Shown here: one piece after another, positions 49,503-60,579 of the stretch
How positions within the stretch are numbered: position 1 is the stretch's first letter
Layout: every line of letters starts with the position of its first letter
Origin: Agapetus fuscipes
Lineage: Eukaryota > Arthropoda > Insecta > Trichoptera > Glossosomatidae
Direction: 5' to 3'
Assembly (NCBI GenBank): GCA_951799405.1
Contig: OX637344.1
Location: 17,794,001 to 17,858,000 of the forward strand
Length of the DNA: 64,000 nt
The notes under the pieces: model-generated
Seen by the model: only the letters and a program-made list of their open reading frames with translations
The model's database searches: none
What the model was told of the DNA's origin: nothing
Translations under genes and position numbers: made by a program

Positions 49503-49750
49503 CATCTATAATCTAAGTTGCAAAGATACATTAACATTTAAAGATCATATCAAATGCATGCCCACAAACAAACACGTGTAGTTCGCGCTTACAAATGCTG
49601 AATGTGTACTTACAAATAAAATCCAAACCTCAAATGAACATAAGCCCTACAACTTTTGCTGACCTTCCCTGACACAAGGGTGACATTGGCAAAGTGAACC
49701 ATTTTTTTACAGTATGGGTGGTCAGCCTCATACCAACCTATAAGTCAAGA
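49503..49750 (-). repeat. SINE D-like copy, full length
   Basis: tctataatctaagttgcaaa to accaacctataagtcaaga. Confidence 0.82.
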
Positions 49751-49789
49751 AATAATTAAATAGAAACGCACTTTTTAACGATAAATTAA

Positions 49790-49920
49790 CCCCAGGGTTG
49801 GAAGTCTCATCACCACGGTAATTCTTACCTAACGAATATCGGTAATATTTGTACCAGTCGATCCAAGATGGCCGCAAGTGAACAGCTGATTAGTCTTCAT
49901 ACAAATATTACCCTGGCCTT
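49790..49920. repeat. Repeat shared with the 5-kb duplication
   Basis: gaagtctcatcaccacggta, ccaagatggccgcaagtgaa and cagctgattagtcttcatac match 4986-5110, partly in inverted order. Outer ccagggttgg and accctggcc form short inverted ends. Confidence 0.5.
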
Positions 49921-50828
49921 CCCGAAACTGGAAATAGCCCCTTTTGTTGCCTACCCACTAGTGAAATGCTGTGCATGTACCTGTCTGAAAAGTATTCCCA
50001 GTGCACGCGCCTTCTTTTGACTGATATTATTTTTTCAAGTCGATAAGTGTGGTTTTATTCTTCACAGCATTTAGTTTCTCCAGAAGTTGTGCGTCCTGTA
50101 TTTTCCCGTTTCTGCTGCTACGTGACTCAATTCCCCGTTTTAGGGAAAATTCCCGACAAGTCGTGCGTGCCGATATACTGCTGGACGAAGTAAATCGATT
50201 CCAGGGAATGCTTTATTTCAAATAATGTTTATTTAGTACCTACGTACATAAGAAAAGAGTTTAAAACGTTTCGCGATATTAAAACAAAAATTAAATTACG
50301 TAAGGAAAAATGACTGAAAATTGTAGAAGGATCTCAAATTTAAACTGGTCGTTTGACCTTTTACTCGTAGAATTAAATTTCAAGATTAATTACACTTTTT
50401 GATATTAGACTTACTGCTATAGGAGAACTTACATTATTCTTGACGTTTCGTTGGCGACGTAGCCAACATAATTGTCTTCGCTGCACGACACTTTAGAATG
50501 AACAGATTTGAATTTAACAAATTATTATGTATGTAGCCTCGAACGAAGCACATGGAGTGCCACCCGAGGTATGCTTTTAGCTTCAGTATCATCGAACCAC
50601 TTAATTTTAGAGACATGGGCAACTGACCCAGAGGTTCTTTTCGCCGTTGCTTTTACTGCACGGGAAGGTCTTCCACCAGTTGAGAAAATATGTAGCTTTA
50701 CGTGAGCGTCCATGCGCTGTGTGTCCTGCTGACACATACATACTGGGATGGTATGATGAGGGTTTGAGCATAGACAAAGGTTCGAGGGTACATAATAATT
50801 TGTGTAAGGTCATTTTCTGTGACTTTAT
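49921..50828. other. No gene recognised
   Basis: Overlapping short frames on both strands at 50430-50900, none with recognised motifs. Some similarity to 55280-55350 (ttgagaaaatatataactt-like), so repeat-derived. Confidence 0.4.
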
Positions 50829-51137
50829 AACGCAACTAAGCTACATATATAGTGTTCCTTCTTGCCGTGTTATCCCCGAAGGAGTCGCATGGGCGAGTTG
50901 AACCTATTTATTTTTACAGGTAAGGGGGCCGGCCTCACGCCAACCACTTTTTAGATTCCCAGCTCCCGAGAGGACTGGTACTCATTTCTTGTGGTACTCA
51001 TTTGTGAGGAATCCTTGCCGGAGTTTTATTTTGGGGTCTGAAATATGTAAACACTGAAACGGAACTCAGCGGGATTCGAACCCGAGCTCAAGGCATGGAA
51101 TGCAAGCACTCTACCAACTGAGCTATTTACCGGACCT
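50829..51137 (-). mobile_element. SINE A copy, full length
   Basis: Minus strand: cgcaactaagctacatatat, tgttatccccgaaggagtcg, B box inverse gggattcgaacccgagctc and A box inverse ctaccaactgagctatttac. Confidence 0.88.
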
Positions 51138-51407
51138 TAGAAATAAGAAATATTAAGAAAAAGACCGGATATAAGAAATGAGAAATACCGCCTTCCCCAT
51201 ATTATCATATAAGGAAATATTGAGGGGAGAAGAACTCAAGGACAACGAAACCATCATGGCTCAAGAACGTGCGACAGTTGTTTTAACAAAAATACAAAAT
51301 CCCTATTTTGAGCTGTAGCATCGCAAGCAAGAAATACAATCAATAAAAGAATAACCAGGATGATCGTCAATCTTCCTTAAAAGCATTTTTTAAAAGTATG
51401 GATGAGT

Positions 51408-51492
51408 TACTAATTGATGATGTTAATACCTGTTTCTGGCCAGGAAAAAATAGCTTGGTTAATTGCATTTCTCTTCAAATATTTAAAAAAAA
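51408..51492 (+). repeat. SINE C 3' fragment
   Basis: taattgatgatgttaatacc, gtttctggccaggaaaaaat, then poly-A. Confidence 0.65.
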
Positions 51493-51825
51493 TAAAGAAA
51501 TCCACTATCCCAGCATAAGCTTCGATGTATTCAGTAGGCTCATGTCAAAACCATGCGTTCGTATAATATCTACAAGACGTGCTTTCCAGATTCCTCATTT
51601 CTTGAATGACCTTTTGTATAATGGATAAAATAAATTTCAACTGTTGTGCTGCTGGAACCAACAGTTAAATATGTTACCCTCGTCAAATAATACGCGCAAG
51701 ATTCTGGGAAGGAAAAGTGTGGAATGATCAGAGTTGTGATATTGTGAGAGATGTTATTAAAGATTGAATAGGAAATAAAGTAATGTATTGTAATACGAAT
51801 GGTAGCGCTTGTTGGATAGATATCT

Positions 51826-51932
51826 GGTCGATAGCTCAGTTGTTAGAATGCTTGGATTCTATGCAAGATGGCTAGGGTTCGATCTCCACGAAGGATGTCA
51901 GAAAGTGCTTACCTTTTGGGTGTTTATAATTT
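51826..51932 (+). mobile_element. SINE A head, truncated
   Basis: ggtcgatagctcagttgtta, B box agggttcgatctccacgaa, then truncated after tttgggtgtttataattt. Confidence 0.72.
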
Positions 51933-51944
51933 ATTTGTTTATTT

Positions 51945-52465
51945 TTATTTTTTGAAATATCGGGGTGTGAGTAACAGCACCAAGATTAAGCTTGTCAGGA
52001 GTCTGGTCCACTCTATTTTTCTCTATGCTGCTGAAACATGGACCATAAAAGCAGCAGAAAGAAGAAAAATTGACGCTTTTGAAATGTGGTGCTGGAGGCG
52101 CATGCTTCGAATCCCATGGACGGCTAGACGCACCAATGAGTCCATTCGTCGGGAGCTGCGTTTGGATGGCTTGACTCTGGCCAACATGTGTACACGCCGT
52201 ATTCTTCAGTTCTTCGGACACGTTGTCCGTGGCAATGAGGATAGCCTGGAACGACTGGTTGTGATCGGTAACTTGGAGGGTAAGAGAGGAAGAGGTAGAT
52301 CCCCCACACGATGGACCGATCAAGTGAAGACAGCAGCAGGCACCTCGGTAGTTGGAGCGTTGCGGGCAGCGCAGTCGAGGGAGAGCTGGAGAAGATTGGT
52401 TGCTTCCACAAGGGTCACAACCCTCAGTAATGAGGAATAGGATTAAGAAGAAGAAGAATTTTTTG
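51945..52465 (+). mobile_element. RTE-type LINE 3' end with AAG tail
   Basis: Plus strand open frame to a stop at 52440: STKIKLVRSLVHSIFLYAAE, TWTIKAAERRKIDAFEMWCW, RRMLRIPWTARRTNESI, ILQFFGHVVRGNEDSLERLV, GKRGRGRSPTRWTDQVK. Tail agaagaagaagaa at 52446-52458. C-terminal domain only. Confidence 0.82.
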
Positions 52466-52597
52466 AAAAAAATATTACATAAGTTATAAGTTATGGTTTC
52501 TTTTAACAAATGATACTTCCCAGGAGTTATACAAAAACTCATTTGGGACTCTTGTTTTATATACTGAACAATATTAAAAACTAGCCATACAACATAA

Positions 52598-53549
52598 AGG
52601 GTGTTTTTTTAGAGGTATAGAACTTTGAAATGGAATAAAACAAGGATGATTTTTTAAAATTGACATGAAATTGACTTTATTCGAAAGATAATCTTTTGGC
52701 ATTATAATTTAAATATGATTTCTGGCATTTGACCGCCACGGCTGGCTCGGACGTAATCTAATCTGGAGGTCCAATTTTCAATAACTTTTTCCAACATTTG
52801 TGGCCGTATATCGGCAATAACGCGGCAAATGTTGTCTTCCAAGTGGTCGATCGTTTCGGGCTTATCGGCGTAGACTAGCGACTTCACAAATCCCCACAGA
52901 AAATAATCTAGCGGTGTTAAATCACACGATCTTGGAGGCCAATTCACGGGTCCGGAATGTGAAATTATGCGGTTACCAAACGTTTCCTTCAGTAAATCAA
53001 TTGTGGCACGAGCTGTGTGACATGTTGCGCCGTCTTGTTGAAACCACAGCTCCTGCACATCATGGTTGTTCAATTGAGGAACGAAAAAGTCAGTAATCAT
53101 GGCTCTATAGCGGTCACCATTGACTGCAACGTTCTGGCCAGCATCTTTTTTTAAAAAAGTGCGGACCAATGATTCCACCAGCCCATAAAGCACACCAAAC
53201 AGTCAGTTTTTCTGGATGTAACGGTGTCTCAACATACACTTGAGGATTATCTTCACTCCAAATACGGCAGTTTTGTTTATTGACGTAGCCATTCAACCAA
53301 AAGTGAGCTTCATCGCTAAACGAAATTCTCTTATGAAAATCGGGATCAACGGCAATCTTGTTTTGGACCCATTCACCGAATCTACGCCTTGCTAGGTGAT
53401 CGTGTGGCTTCAATTGTTGCACGAGTTGTCTATTCATGTTGAAATGCCAAACTAAACTAAACACAAATCACTTGACAACTGACAAAATGGCCGCCAGTTA
53501 AAACAGTGTTGCCAACTTAAAGTTCTATACCTCTAAAAAAAACACCCTA
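52598..53549 (-). mobile_element. Tc1/mariner-type element, defective
   Basis: About 950 bp with inverted ends (agggtgttttttta + gaggtatagaactt at the left, inverse at 53519-53549). One transposase remnant on the minus strand, short for the group because the N-terminal DNA-binding region is missing. Confidence 0.88.
52702..53464 (-). pseudogene. Mariner-type transposase, truncated and frameshifted
   Basis: DDE transposase remnant. The first frame (53464-53114) carries ISFSDEAHFWLNGYVNKQN (first Asp) and LTVWCALWAGGIIGPHFFKK. Reading then shifts in an A/T run near 53150 to the second frame (to 52702): DAGQNVAVNGDRY, ELWFQQDGATCHTA (second Asp), PPRSCDLTPLDYFLWG (third Asp). Forty-one residues separate the second and third Asp (DD41D). 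The helix-turn-helix N-terminus is absent and a frameshift is present. Confidence 0.88.
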
Positions 53550-53559
53550 TATAATTTAA

Positions 53560-53995
53560 AAATTATAATTATAAAATTAAAATTACTGAAACAAACAATG
53601 ACAGAAGAGAATTAGCAGCTCATACACAAAATAAAACCAAATCATCTCACTGGTACAGCATCATTGTAAAAGGACTCTAAGAAATAAGACTTTATTGCAT
53701 CATTTTGTTGTTTATTTTTCATATCCCTCTTTATTTTTATCGGAAGTCCATTGTATAGGGACTGTGCAACATTTGAAAGAGACCTCCTTCCAAACTTTGT
53801 CGATCGAAAACCTTTAATATGTAAATTTACTGAGCTTCGAGTGCTATAATTATGAAAATCATCATTATAATGGTACTCTAAATTTGTGTGAATTGAGGAT
53901 TTCAGAATTTGAATAATGGTGACAGTGATGTCGTACAATGGTAGGACCTTGAATGGAAGAACATTGCTCTGTCGATAAATATCCTTCACACATGT
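53560..53995 (-). mobile_element. LINE 3' end (Jockey/CR1-type), truncated
   Basis: Minus strand frame (53989-53642): LPFKVLPLYDITVTIIQILK, HNYSTRSSVNLHI and NVAQSLYNGLPIKIKRDMK fit the 'YNTR...LYNxLPxxIK' C-terminus of insect LINEs. AT-rich tail. Confidence 0.6.
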
Positions 53996-54041
53996 ATCCC
54001 GTGGTACCTATGCCAAAATATATAATATAATCTAAAATCGA

Positions 54042-54150
54042 AATACCAGCAAAGTATGAGCCTCTACAAGAAATGAGAAACAGCCTCTCGGGAGCTAGGA
54101 AATCTCACTTTAAGTGGTTGGCGTAAGGTTGGTCCCTTTCCTGTGAAAAC
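54042..54150 (+). repeat. SINE A middle fragment
   Basis: ataccagcaaagtatgagcc, aaatctcactttaagtggtt, to gtccctttcctgtgaaaac. The SINE A 3' end recurs at 54540-54605. Confidence 0.55.
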
Positions 54151-54233
54151 TAAGGAGAAAATGTATGAAAAAATCATGGATGTGACGGAATTGAAAAAGG
54201 TATGCACGCCACGTGCGACCCTTTTAACTCTTA

Positions 54234-54315
54234 AGGAATCCTGTGCGGGAGACTCCATAGATTTCAGAGACTCTAGGGTCTATGACACTTGTTGCAGTGC
54301 CTCAGAGGTGTTGGT
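54234..54315 (-). repeat. SINE B 3' fragment
   Basis: ggaatcctgtgcgggagact then gtctatgacacttgttgcag and cctcagaggtgttgg. Confidence 0.6.
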
Positions 54316-54539
54316 GGTGTGGCGGTTGTTGTTTTGATCATTTGTAGCGGGGCTGTTAGCTGCGTAGTGTTGTGTCGTGTGTTGCGTTAGCTTTGTTTTG
54401 AGACACTAAAAGGAAGTAGTGATTGAAAAATCTACAAAATATCAACAAAAGAACCATCGACAGTGGAGTTCCAGTGTTGCCAACTCAACAACTGTTCTCT
54501 ATCGTATTTGTCATTGGTAGATATTTATTGATTGAAACA

Positions 54540-54605
54540 GGTCCAACTCGCCACATGCGACCCCTTCGGGGGTAACGCGGCAAGAAGTTACACTATATAT
54601 GTAGC
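54540..54605 (+). repeat. SINE A 3' fragment
   Basis: ggtccaactcgccacatgcg and ttcgggggtaacgcggcaag to tatgtagccg. Confidence 0.62.
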
Positions 54606-54920
54606 CGTTTGCGTGTCACTTGACTCTGGCGCTCCTGCTTTGTAGCGCAAATAAAGATTTTTAGGAACGTAAGGCCGTATTGAAGTTATTTTTCTTTTAT
54701 GTCATTAAACAGCTGGCATGGTCAGTACAAACTAAGTAAGTGAGTAAATCTTACTGGGAACAGCACTTGTACAAAATGTCGCTCTCAATAAGACGTCAGC
54801 CTGTCGTGCTGCCTGTACAGACGAGGATAGTGGGTGAGTGGGAACTGGAACGAAAATGCAATGTAAATGCAGATAAGTAAGACGATTTTTTTTCAATCAG
54901 GTTGCTGATGTGTGTGATGT

Positions 54921-55215
54921 GTGATGCGATGGTTTGGACATATTGAAAGGATGAATGAAGACCGACTGACAAAAAAGTGTATAAAGGGAATGTAATAGCT
55001 AATAGGTAAGCGTGGAAGGGGAAGACCTAGGAAAGAATGGATTGATCAAATAAGTGAGATTACGAATGAATGGAATTTACAGAGTGGAAACAAGAGAAGA
55101 GCATGCATGAAAAGAGTGATGAAATTAGATGAGATGAAAGAAGTATACAAGTACCGAGTCAAGTGGAGGTACTTGTGTGGAGGTACCGGCCACCCCTAGA
55201 GGAATGGTGGCCGGA
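54921..55215 (+). mobile_element. RTE-like LINE 3' end, degraded
   Basis: Plus strand MRWFGHIERMNEDRLTKK, stops, GKRGRGRPRKEWIDQISEIT, MKLDEMKEVYKYRVKWRYLC, GGTGHP: a diverged relative of 30274-30690 with in-frame stops. Confidence 0.72.
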
Positions 55216-55499
55216 TACAAGAAAAGACAATACAAGTTGCTGAGGTATTTGCAGTGCAGTCGTGTAATTAATTTTTAATTTACAGGACATCCTTCTGCCA
55301 CTTGAGAAAATATATAACTTTGTACGAGTGTCCATGTGTCTCGGGTTATTTTGACACATTCACATAGGGCGGGTATGCCCTCAAAGGTGAGTTTAGCATA
55401 CTCTATGTGTCAGCTTGTGGGCATGCATTAAATATGAGTCTTAAATGTTAAACTTTTTAGGGTTTGTGTATTCACACAGTGAAAATTATTTTTTAATTC

Positions 55500-55680
55500 A
55501 AAATAAAAATATCTTTTAATAAACGTAGTTTTATTTTCACATTAATTAATTTTATTTGCCTCGAGTACTTTCGACCTTCAAGTTTTCTTGAAAATGACCT
55601 GAAACTTGAAGGTCTAAACTGTAAAGTATTCGAGGCAAATAAAATTAATTATTGTGAAAATAAAACTGCGTTTTTGAAAA
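55500..55680. repeat. Inverted pair of Penelope-like 3' ends
   Basis: aattttatttgcctcgagta with cttcaagtttt (plus) mirrors aaacttgaaggtct with gtattcgaggcaaataaaat. Arms of about 70 bp, centre near 55593. Each arm has a GACC/GGTC hairpin followed by a (C/T)AAA resembling the hammerhead-like cores elsewhere. Confidence 0.5.
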
Positions 55681-55739
55681 ATTATATTTTTATTTTGTCT
55701 TCAATGTTAAGATATTTCTTTTCAATTTTGATTGTAGAG

Positions 55740-56148
55740 AAGTAAGTAGGTATTTCCAAATGAGATATCGTCTATTCGATATTAAGTATTAGAGTAGTGA
55801 ATTTCGTTTTGCCCTAAATTACATATTCAATCTGAAAATATCCTCAGTCACTATTTACTTACTTGCACATTCCAACTAGGCTGGCCTGGTCTGAATGTCC
55901 TGCAATGTAAGCATTGCGGCTTGCTCTATCACTTTTTGTCACGGCGAGGCTCCTTGCCCCCGATGTCACGGGGTGATTGGTCACGTCGCGGCCACTCGTA
56001 CGGATGCTCCATTCGTCACGCTCTTTGTCCGCGAGACACCGAGGTCTTTTTGTGACGAACGCCACTTAAGGATCGAGTGTCTACTTGCCCCGTCACAAAA
56101 GGGCGCCATCTTGAAATAATTATCACTACATGAGTTGATTTTTTGCTG
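55740..56148. other. No gene recognised
   Basis: GC-rich patch 55895-56110 with tgtcacggggtgattggtca. One frame shows CPRCHGVIGHVAAT, vaguely like a retroelement zinc knuckle, but it is too short and frameshifted to call. Confidence 0.35.
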
Positions 56149-56575
56149 AGTCTAATCTAATCTAATCTAATCTAAGCTGCAAAGATATATATCATTTAAG
56201 ATTTATACTAAATGCATTCCCACAAGCAGATATGTATAATTTCGCGCTAACACATGCCGCATGTGGACCTACAATATAAAAACCCAATCTCAAATGAACA
56301 TAAGCCTTGCAACTCTTGCCGTCCTTCCCTGAAACAGGGGTGACATTGGCAAAGTGAACCAATTTTTATATTATGGGTGGTCAGCCGCATAACAACCTAT
56401 AAGTCAAGGAACATACATGACAAATTACATTTTTTAAAATCAAAGAATAAAAATAACAATATATACATGGACATAAAAAACTAAATCATAAAACCAAATT
56501 CACTTTAACAAACCCTAGCCGCCAACATCACAGATCAACCGCCATTTCTTTCTATCCTTGCATACTTCTTTCTTT
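56149..56575 (-). mobile_element. RTE-like LINE 3' end including SINE D-like segment
   Basis: Minus strand: KEVCKDRKKWRLICDVGG and stop (about 56573-56518), 3' UTR, SINE D-like segment 56410-56170 and TAATC repeats at 56152-56172. Same structure as 14656-15085. Confidence 0.75.
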
Positions 56576-56694
56576 TCAAATTAGACATTGCTGAGTCTAA
56601 TTTTGCTTTACTTGTCGGGGGAGCGACCATTGTGGATAGCTTTCTTTTAAGAAAAATATATTTTGTAGCAAATACAATTAAAACTTTATCCTTG

Positions 56695-57060
56695 ACTTGT
56701 GGGTTAGTACGACGCTTAGCACTAATCCTGTGAAAATTAGTTCACTTTGCCAATGCCACTCCAATTTCAAAGAAGGATGGCACGAGTTGCAGGTGAAGCA
56801 TAAGCTGGAATTACTCATGTGTGACCATTTTCATACTTTACTTAACTGTAAGTTTTTTTTTTGAAGCCAACGCTTCAGGAGGCAACCTTTCTGCAAAACG
56901 ATTGAAAATGAGAAAAATGATTGATTTCAGGCTTAGGTTTTTAATTTCAGGTTTAACTTTAGTTTACATGTACTCGTACATATAAACTGCATGACAACAT
57001 TTGTAAGTCATACAGTATCCGATGCTTGTGAGCGTGCATTACATATTAATCTTTTATCTT
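56695..57060 (+). repeat. SINE D-like copy, old, with inserted DNA
   Basis: ttgacttgtgggttagtacg start, ttcactttgccaatgccact core; after 56790 the match breaks and resumes at aactgcatgacaacatttg. Confidence 0.5.
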
Positions 57061-57090
57061 GACTTATCCTTTTAACTTAACTTTAACTTG

Positions 57091-57412
57091 GACCGGTCCG
57101 TAGTCCGTAGTGGCAACACTTCGGACTCGTAAATGGAAGGTTGTGGATTCGGATCCCGGCGGAGCACAAAAATATACCATTTATATTTCGAATGTGCTCT
57201 TCGCTGGGTTGAAAAATTCATAAACCTTTACCAATGACCGGTCACCAAAGGTCCATCCAGCCTTACAGCAACTGGGTCTTGCTTGAGTATTGGCGCTTTG
57301 TAGCGACGACCAAGCTCGTACACCTCTGCGACACTACAACAAGTGTTATAGACCCCTAGAGTCTTTAAAATCTAGGGAGTCTCCCGCACAGGATTTATTA
57401 AAAAAAAAAAAA
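57091..57412 (+). mobile_element. SINE B copy, full length with poly-A
   Basis: Head gaccggtccgtagtccgtag, B box ggattcggatcccggcgga, ctcttcgctgggttgaaaaa, cttgagtattggcgctttgt, aatctagggagtctcccgca and A tail (57398-57412). The most complete copy; shows the family is about 320 bp. Confidence 0.9.
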
Positions 57413-57419
57413 AACTTAG

Positions 57420-57900
57420 ATTATAAACAGTCAACAATTTAGGTACCAAACGATTTTCAAGGAAACTAATGCATTAAACGCTTGCGGAAGGAAATTGAAA
57501 AATAACAGCTGAAATTTCCTCGAAGAAAGCTGTACCATATATAATGTAGTGCTGCTTTTAGCCATATTCCTTCAAAGTGAATATTACCCAGTCCCTTACA
57601 GGTGTATGATGGGAGGTTATGTATGTATAATTAGGTAGTTATCATGAGTTGCACTCCCAGCACCCTCAGCCACTAATGCATAGCACCGCCATGCATCTCG
57701 CTACGGGCGGGACATAACATTTACAAAAAGTCTATCGCACTTTATATGGAGAAAATACCCGCTTTTGTCAGTTATTATTATTAGTTGCTTTTTTTATTTA
57801 ATGAAGAGGAATGCAATGAGGTCGGAACATTAATTGACATGGAATAATGGAAAAAGTTATGGACCATTATAACTATTTGCTGCGCTCCGCCCTGCAGCAA
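57420..57900. other. No gene recognised
   Basis: Mixed AT-rich DNA; no repeat match beyond short SINE C-like words at 57795. Confidence 0.45.
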
Positions 57901-57904
57901 GGAG

Positions 57905-58025
57905 CGCAACGCAATTCTTACTTACACATGCTGCATGTGAATTAACAAAATTAACACCTAAATTTCAAATGAACATGAGTTTAGCAACTCTTTCCACTCT
58001 TCCCTGAAACATGGGAGGCTATTAA
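57905..58025 (-). repeat. SINE D-like fragment
   Basis: ttcttacttacacatgctgc to ttccctgaaacatgggag, diverged. Confidence 0.5.
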
Positions 58026-58029
58026 AACA

Positions 58030-58440
58030 TTTATTTTCAAGTGCACTAAAGTTAACTAAAATGCTATTTTAGTTAAATTTTCATAGATTTAACTCACCGA
58101 ATTTCGCCAGTAAATATTTAGTTAGTCAATTAACGATTTCAAGATGGCGTCATCTTCACTGACAGCAACTGTTCTTTTTTAATGTAAGGATACATCAAAA
58201 TTATTGCAAACAGAACATTTTTTTTTGTTATTATCTCGCTTAATGAAGGTTAGGCATTGGATTGTTTAAACCAGTTGTTTGTTTTAAAGCTTTTGAATGG
58301 CATTATAGTTATTTCTAAGATTTTGGGGCGGGGCTTGTCACTTCATTAATTCTCGGTTTTAGTTAACTCAAACTGGAGTATTTTAAATAATGGTTAAAGT
58401 AATAGTTATTAAAATAAAACTAAAGTTGAACATACCGGGC
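58030..58440 (+). repeat. Dispersed repeat, copy 2 (shared with 250-805)
   Basis: Uninterrupted counterpart of the repeat at 250-805, lacking the 141-bp Penelope-like insert; ends ...gaacataccgggctcaag. Confidence 0.65.
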
Positions 58441-58647
58441 TCAAGTAAGCTAATGGTGTATGTAGTAATGCAGCTTGTAAGCAGCGTGTGTAGTAATGTA
58501 TTTCTTGTGAGATATTGCGTACCGGCACGTGAACCTTGCGGTGATGATGATGATGGAGCTGGGCATGGCGTGCTGTGGGCTGGAGGGAGCCTTAACGCAA
58601 GCAGGGCTGCTACAGTAAATTGCATTCCTCATCACGAATTTATTTTG

Positions 58648-58755
58648 AAAAAGAGCCCTCTGCAAGCTTGGTCGTTGCTACAGAAAGCGCCAATAACAAA
58701 AGTTAGACCTAGGGGCTATAGGCTGGATGAACTTTGGTGACCGGTCTCAGGTAAA
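58648..58755 (-). repeat. SINE B middle fragment
   Basis: agccctctgcaagcttggtc and ggctggatgaactttggtga; diverged. Confidence 0.55.
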
Positions 58756-58795
58756 CGCATGTGAATGTTAAATGTTAATACATCTATGTTTCTAA

Positions 58796-58990
58796 ACTTA
58801 TAAGTTGGTATGCGGCTGATCACCCATGCTGAAGAAAATGGTTCACTTTGTCAATGTCACCCCTGCTTCAGAGAAGGTCGGCAAGAGTTGCAGGGTGTAT
58901 GTTCATTTGAGTTTTGGGTTTTTATGTTGTAGGTTCACATGCGGTATGTACAAGCACGAACTTATACTTTTTTGCTTGTGAAAAATGCAT
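58796..58990 (+). repeat. SINE D-like copy
   Basis: acttataagttggtatgcgg to ttgcttgtgaaaaatgcat; a SINE C follows. Confidence 0.72.
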
Positions 58991-58995
58991 ATAAT

Positions 58996-59252
58996 GTCAG
59001 GGGCTGGGGGGCTAAGTGGGCTGATCTTTCTAGCGTGCTTGGAATACAATAACGTTGGTTCGATCCCCGCCTGGGTTATTCGACCATAACTTTGACCCTG
59101 GTTCAACAGATGTTATTAGGAAATTATTAATTAATAATTCATTGAAATAAACAAAAATGATTTATTAATTGATAATATTATTACCTGTTTCTGGCCAGGC
59201 AGAATAGGTTGGTGAATTGCATTCCTTAACACAAATCTATTAAAAAAAAAGT
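58996..59252 (+). mobile_element. SINE C copy, full length
   Basis: Head ggggctaagtgggctgatct with B box ggttcgatccccgcctggg, gaccctggttcaacagatg, to aatctattaaaaaaaaa. Confidence 0.85.
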
Positions 59253-59289
59253 GAATCCTCAATATTAAATATCTTTGCAACTTAGATTA

Positions 59290-59580
59290 TAGCGTACTGT
59301 GCCAGCCCTGAGTGCATGCTGGTGTTGCGCACGGGTGCAATCTTTAATCAACCTGAAGTGACGTTTTATTTTGAGCGCGGGGTTTCCCTCTCCCCGAGCG
59401 AACACGTGAGCGGGAAGTATTGTGTGGCGCGGCGGAACAATATCACTGCGCGTGTGCAGCCAGCATTAGAGGGCTTGAGGTGTAATTTATAAAAAATACA
59501 AGGCTCAGAGTAATAACCAAGTGTGAGAGTTACAGAGGCAAGGCAATTGCTTTAAAAAACATTGTAATGTAAGAAACAAA
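59290..59580. other. GC-richer unassigned stretch
   Basis: gtactgtgccagccctgagt to atattgataaacttgaggcc. Higher GC and CpG than the surroundings, but no ORF or splice pattern points to a gene; possibly LINE-derived. Confidence 0.3.
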
Positions 59581-59589
59581 GGTTATATT

Positions 59590-60180
59590 GATAAACTTGA
59601 GGCCATGAAAGCGCTTGTCAATGCCTTTGTTGTGTCCAAGGTGGACTACTGCAATGCCATCTATGCTGCTCAACCACTATATCAGCTGAAGAGGCTGCAG
59701 TCAATACTGAATGCCGGTGCACGCCTGATATTCGGGCAAAACAGGCACTGCCACATCACGCCACTTTTACAAGGACTCCACTGGCTGAAAATTCCCCAGA
59801 GAATTAATTTTAAGCTGAACCTTATTGTGTTCAACGCTCTACAAGGAATGGCTCCTGAGTACTTACAAGAACTAGTGCGACCGAAGGTTATAAAGGAGAG
59901 AGGACTGACGCTGCGCTCAGCAGAGAGGGGCTCCAAAACGTTGGTGAACGAGCCAACCAGGAAATTAACCGCAGTGTTTGGCAATCGTGCGTTTGCTGTT
60001 GCGGGTCCCTCTTCGTGGAATCAGCTGCCACCGGAAGTTCGAGCTTCAAAATCCAGGGAAAACCTTAAAAAAACCCTCAAGACACACTACGTCGCCGCGA
60101 TAACACAAAAAGCGCTCTTGGAGTGACAATCTTCACGAAACGGCGCTATACCAAGACATCATCATCATCATCATCATAAA
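59590..60180 (+). mobile_element. CR1/L2-like LINE 3' end with ATC tail
   Basis: Plus strand 173-codon frame to a stop at 60126: VDYCNAIYAAQPLYQLKRLQ, LIFGQNRHCHITPLLQGLHW, APEYLQELVRPKV, FGNRAFAVAGPSSWNQLPPE. Tail atcatcatcatcatcatc at 60157-60176. C-terminal domain only, undamaged. Confidence 0.85.
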
Positions 60181-60294
60181 CAAAAAACGATCAGTTTTTT
60201 ACAATAACAAAAATGTAGGTTGTTTCTTTAATTGTAGTCAAAGTAGCAAGGATTACATATAAGACTCATATTGAATGCATGCCCAGAAGTAACA

Positions 60295-60577
60295 GTCGGT
60301 GTTATGGCCGAGGCCCGAGGGGGCCAAGTGGGCTGATTTTTTTAGCGTGTTTGGAATAGAACAACGTTGGTTCGATCCCTGCCTGGGTCATTTGACCATA
60401 ACTTTGACCCTGATTCACCAGATGTTATTGGGTAATTATTAAATAATTATTCATTAAAAATAAACAATATTGAAATGTCGATGAATTGATGATATTAATA
60501 CCTGTTTCTGGCCAGGCAGAAAAGGTTGGTGAATTGCATTCCTCTTCACAAATCTATTTCTTTAAATACAAAAAAAA
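60295..60577 (+). mobile_element. SINE C copy, full length
   Basis: Head ggtgttatggccgaggcccg with a 7-bp duplication in the A-box region, B box ggttcgatccctgcctggg, to cacaaatctatttctttaaa. Confidence 0.82.
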
Positions 60578-60579
60578 GC

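Noticed and set aside
55895..56119. Zinc-knuckle gag remnant (CPRCHGVIGHVAAT)
   Set aside because: Only one imperfect CxxC-H unit, final Cys absent, frames broken; could be chance in a GC-rich patch.
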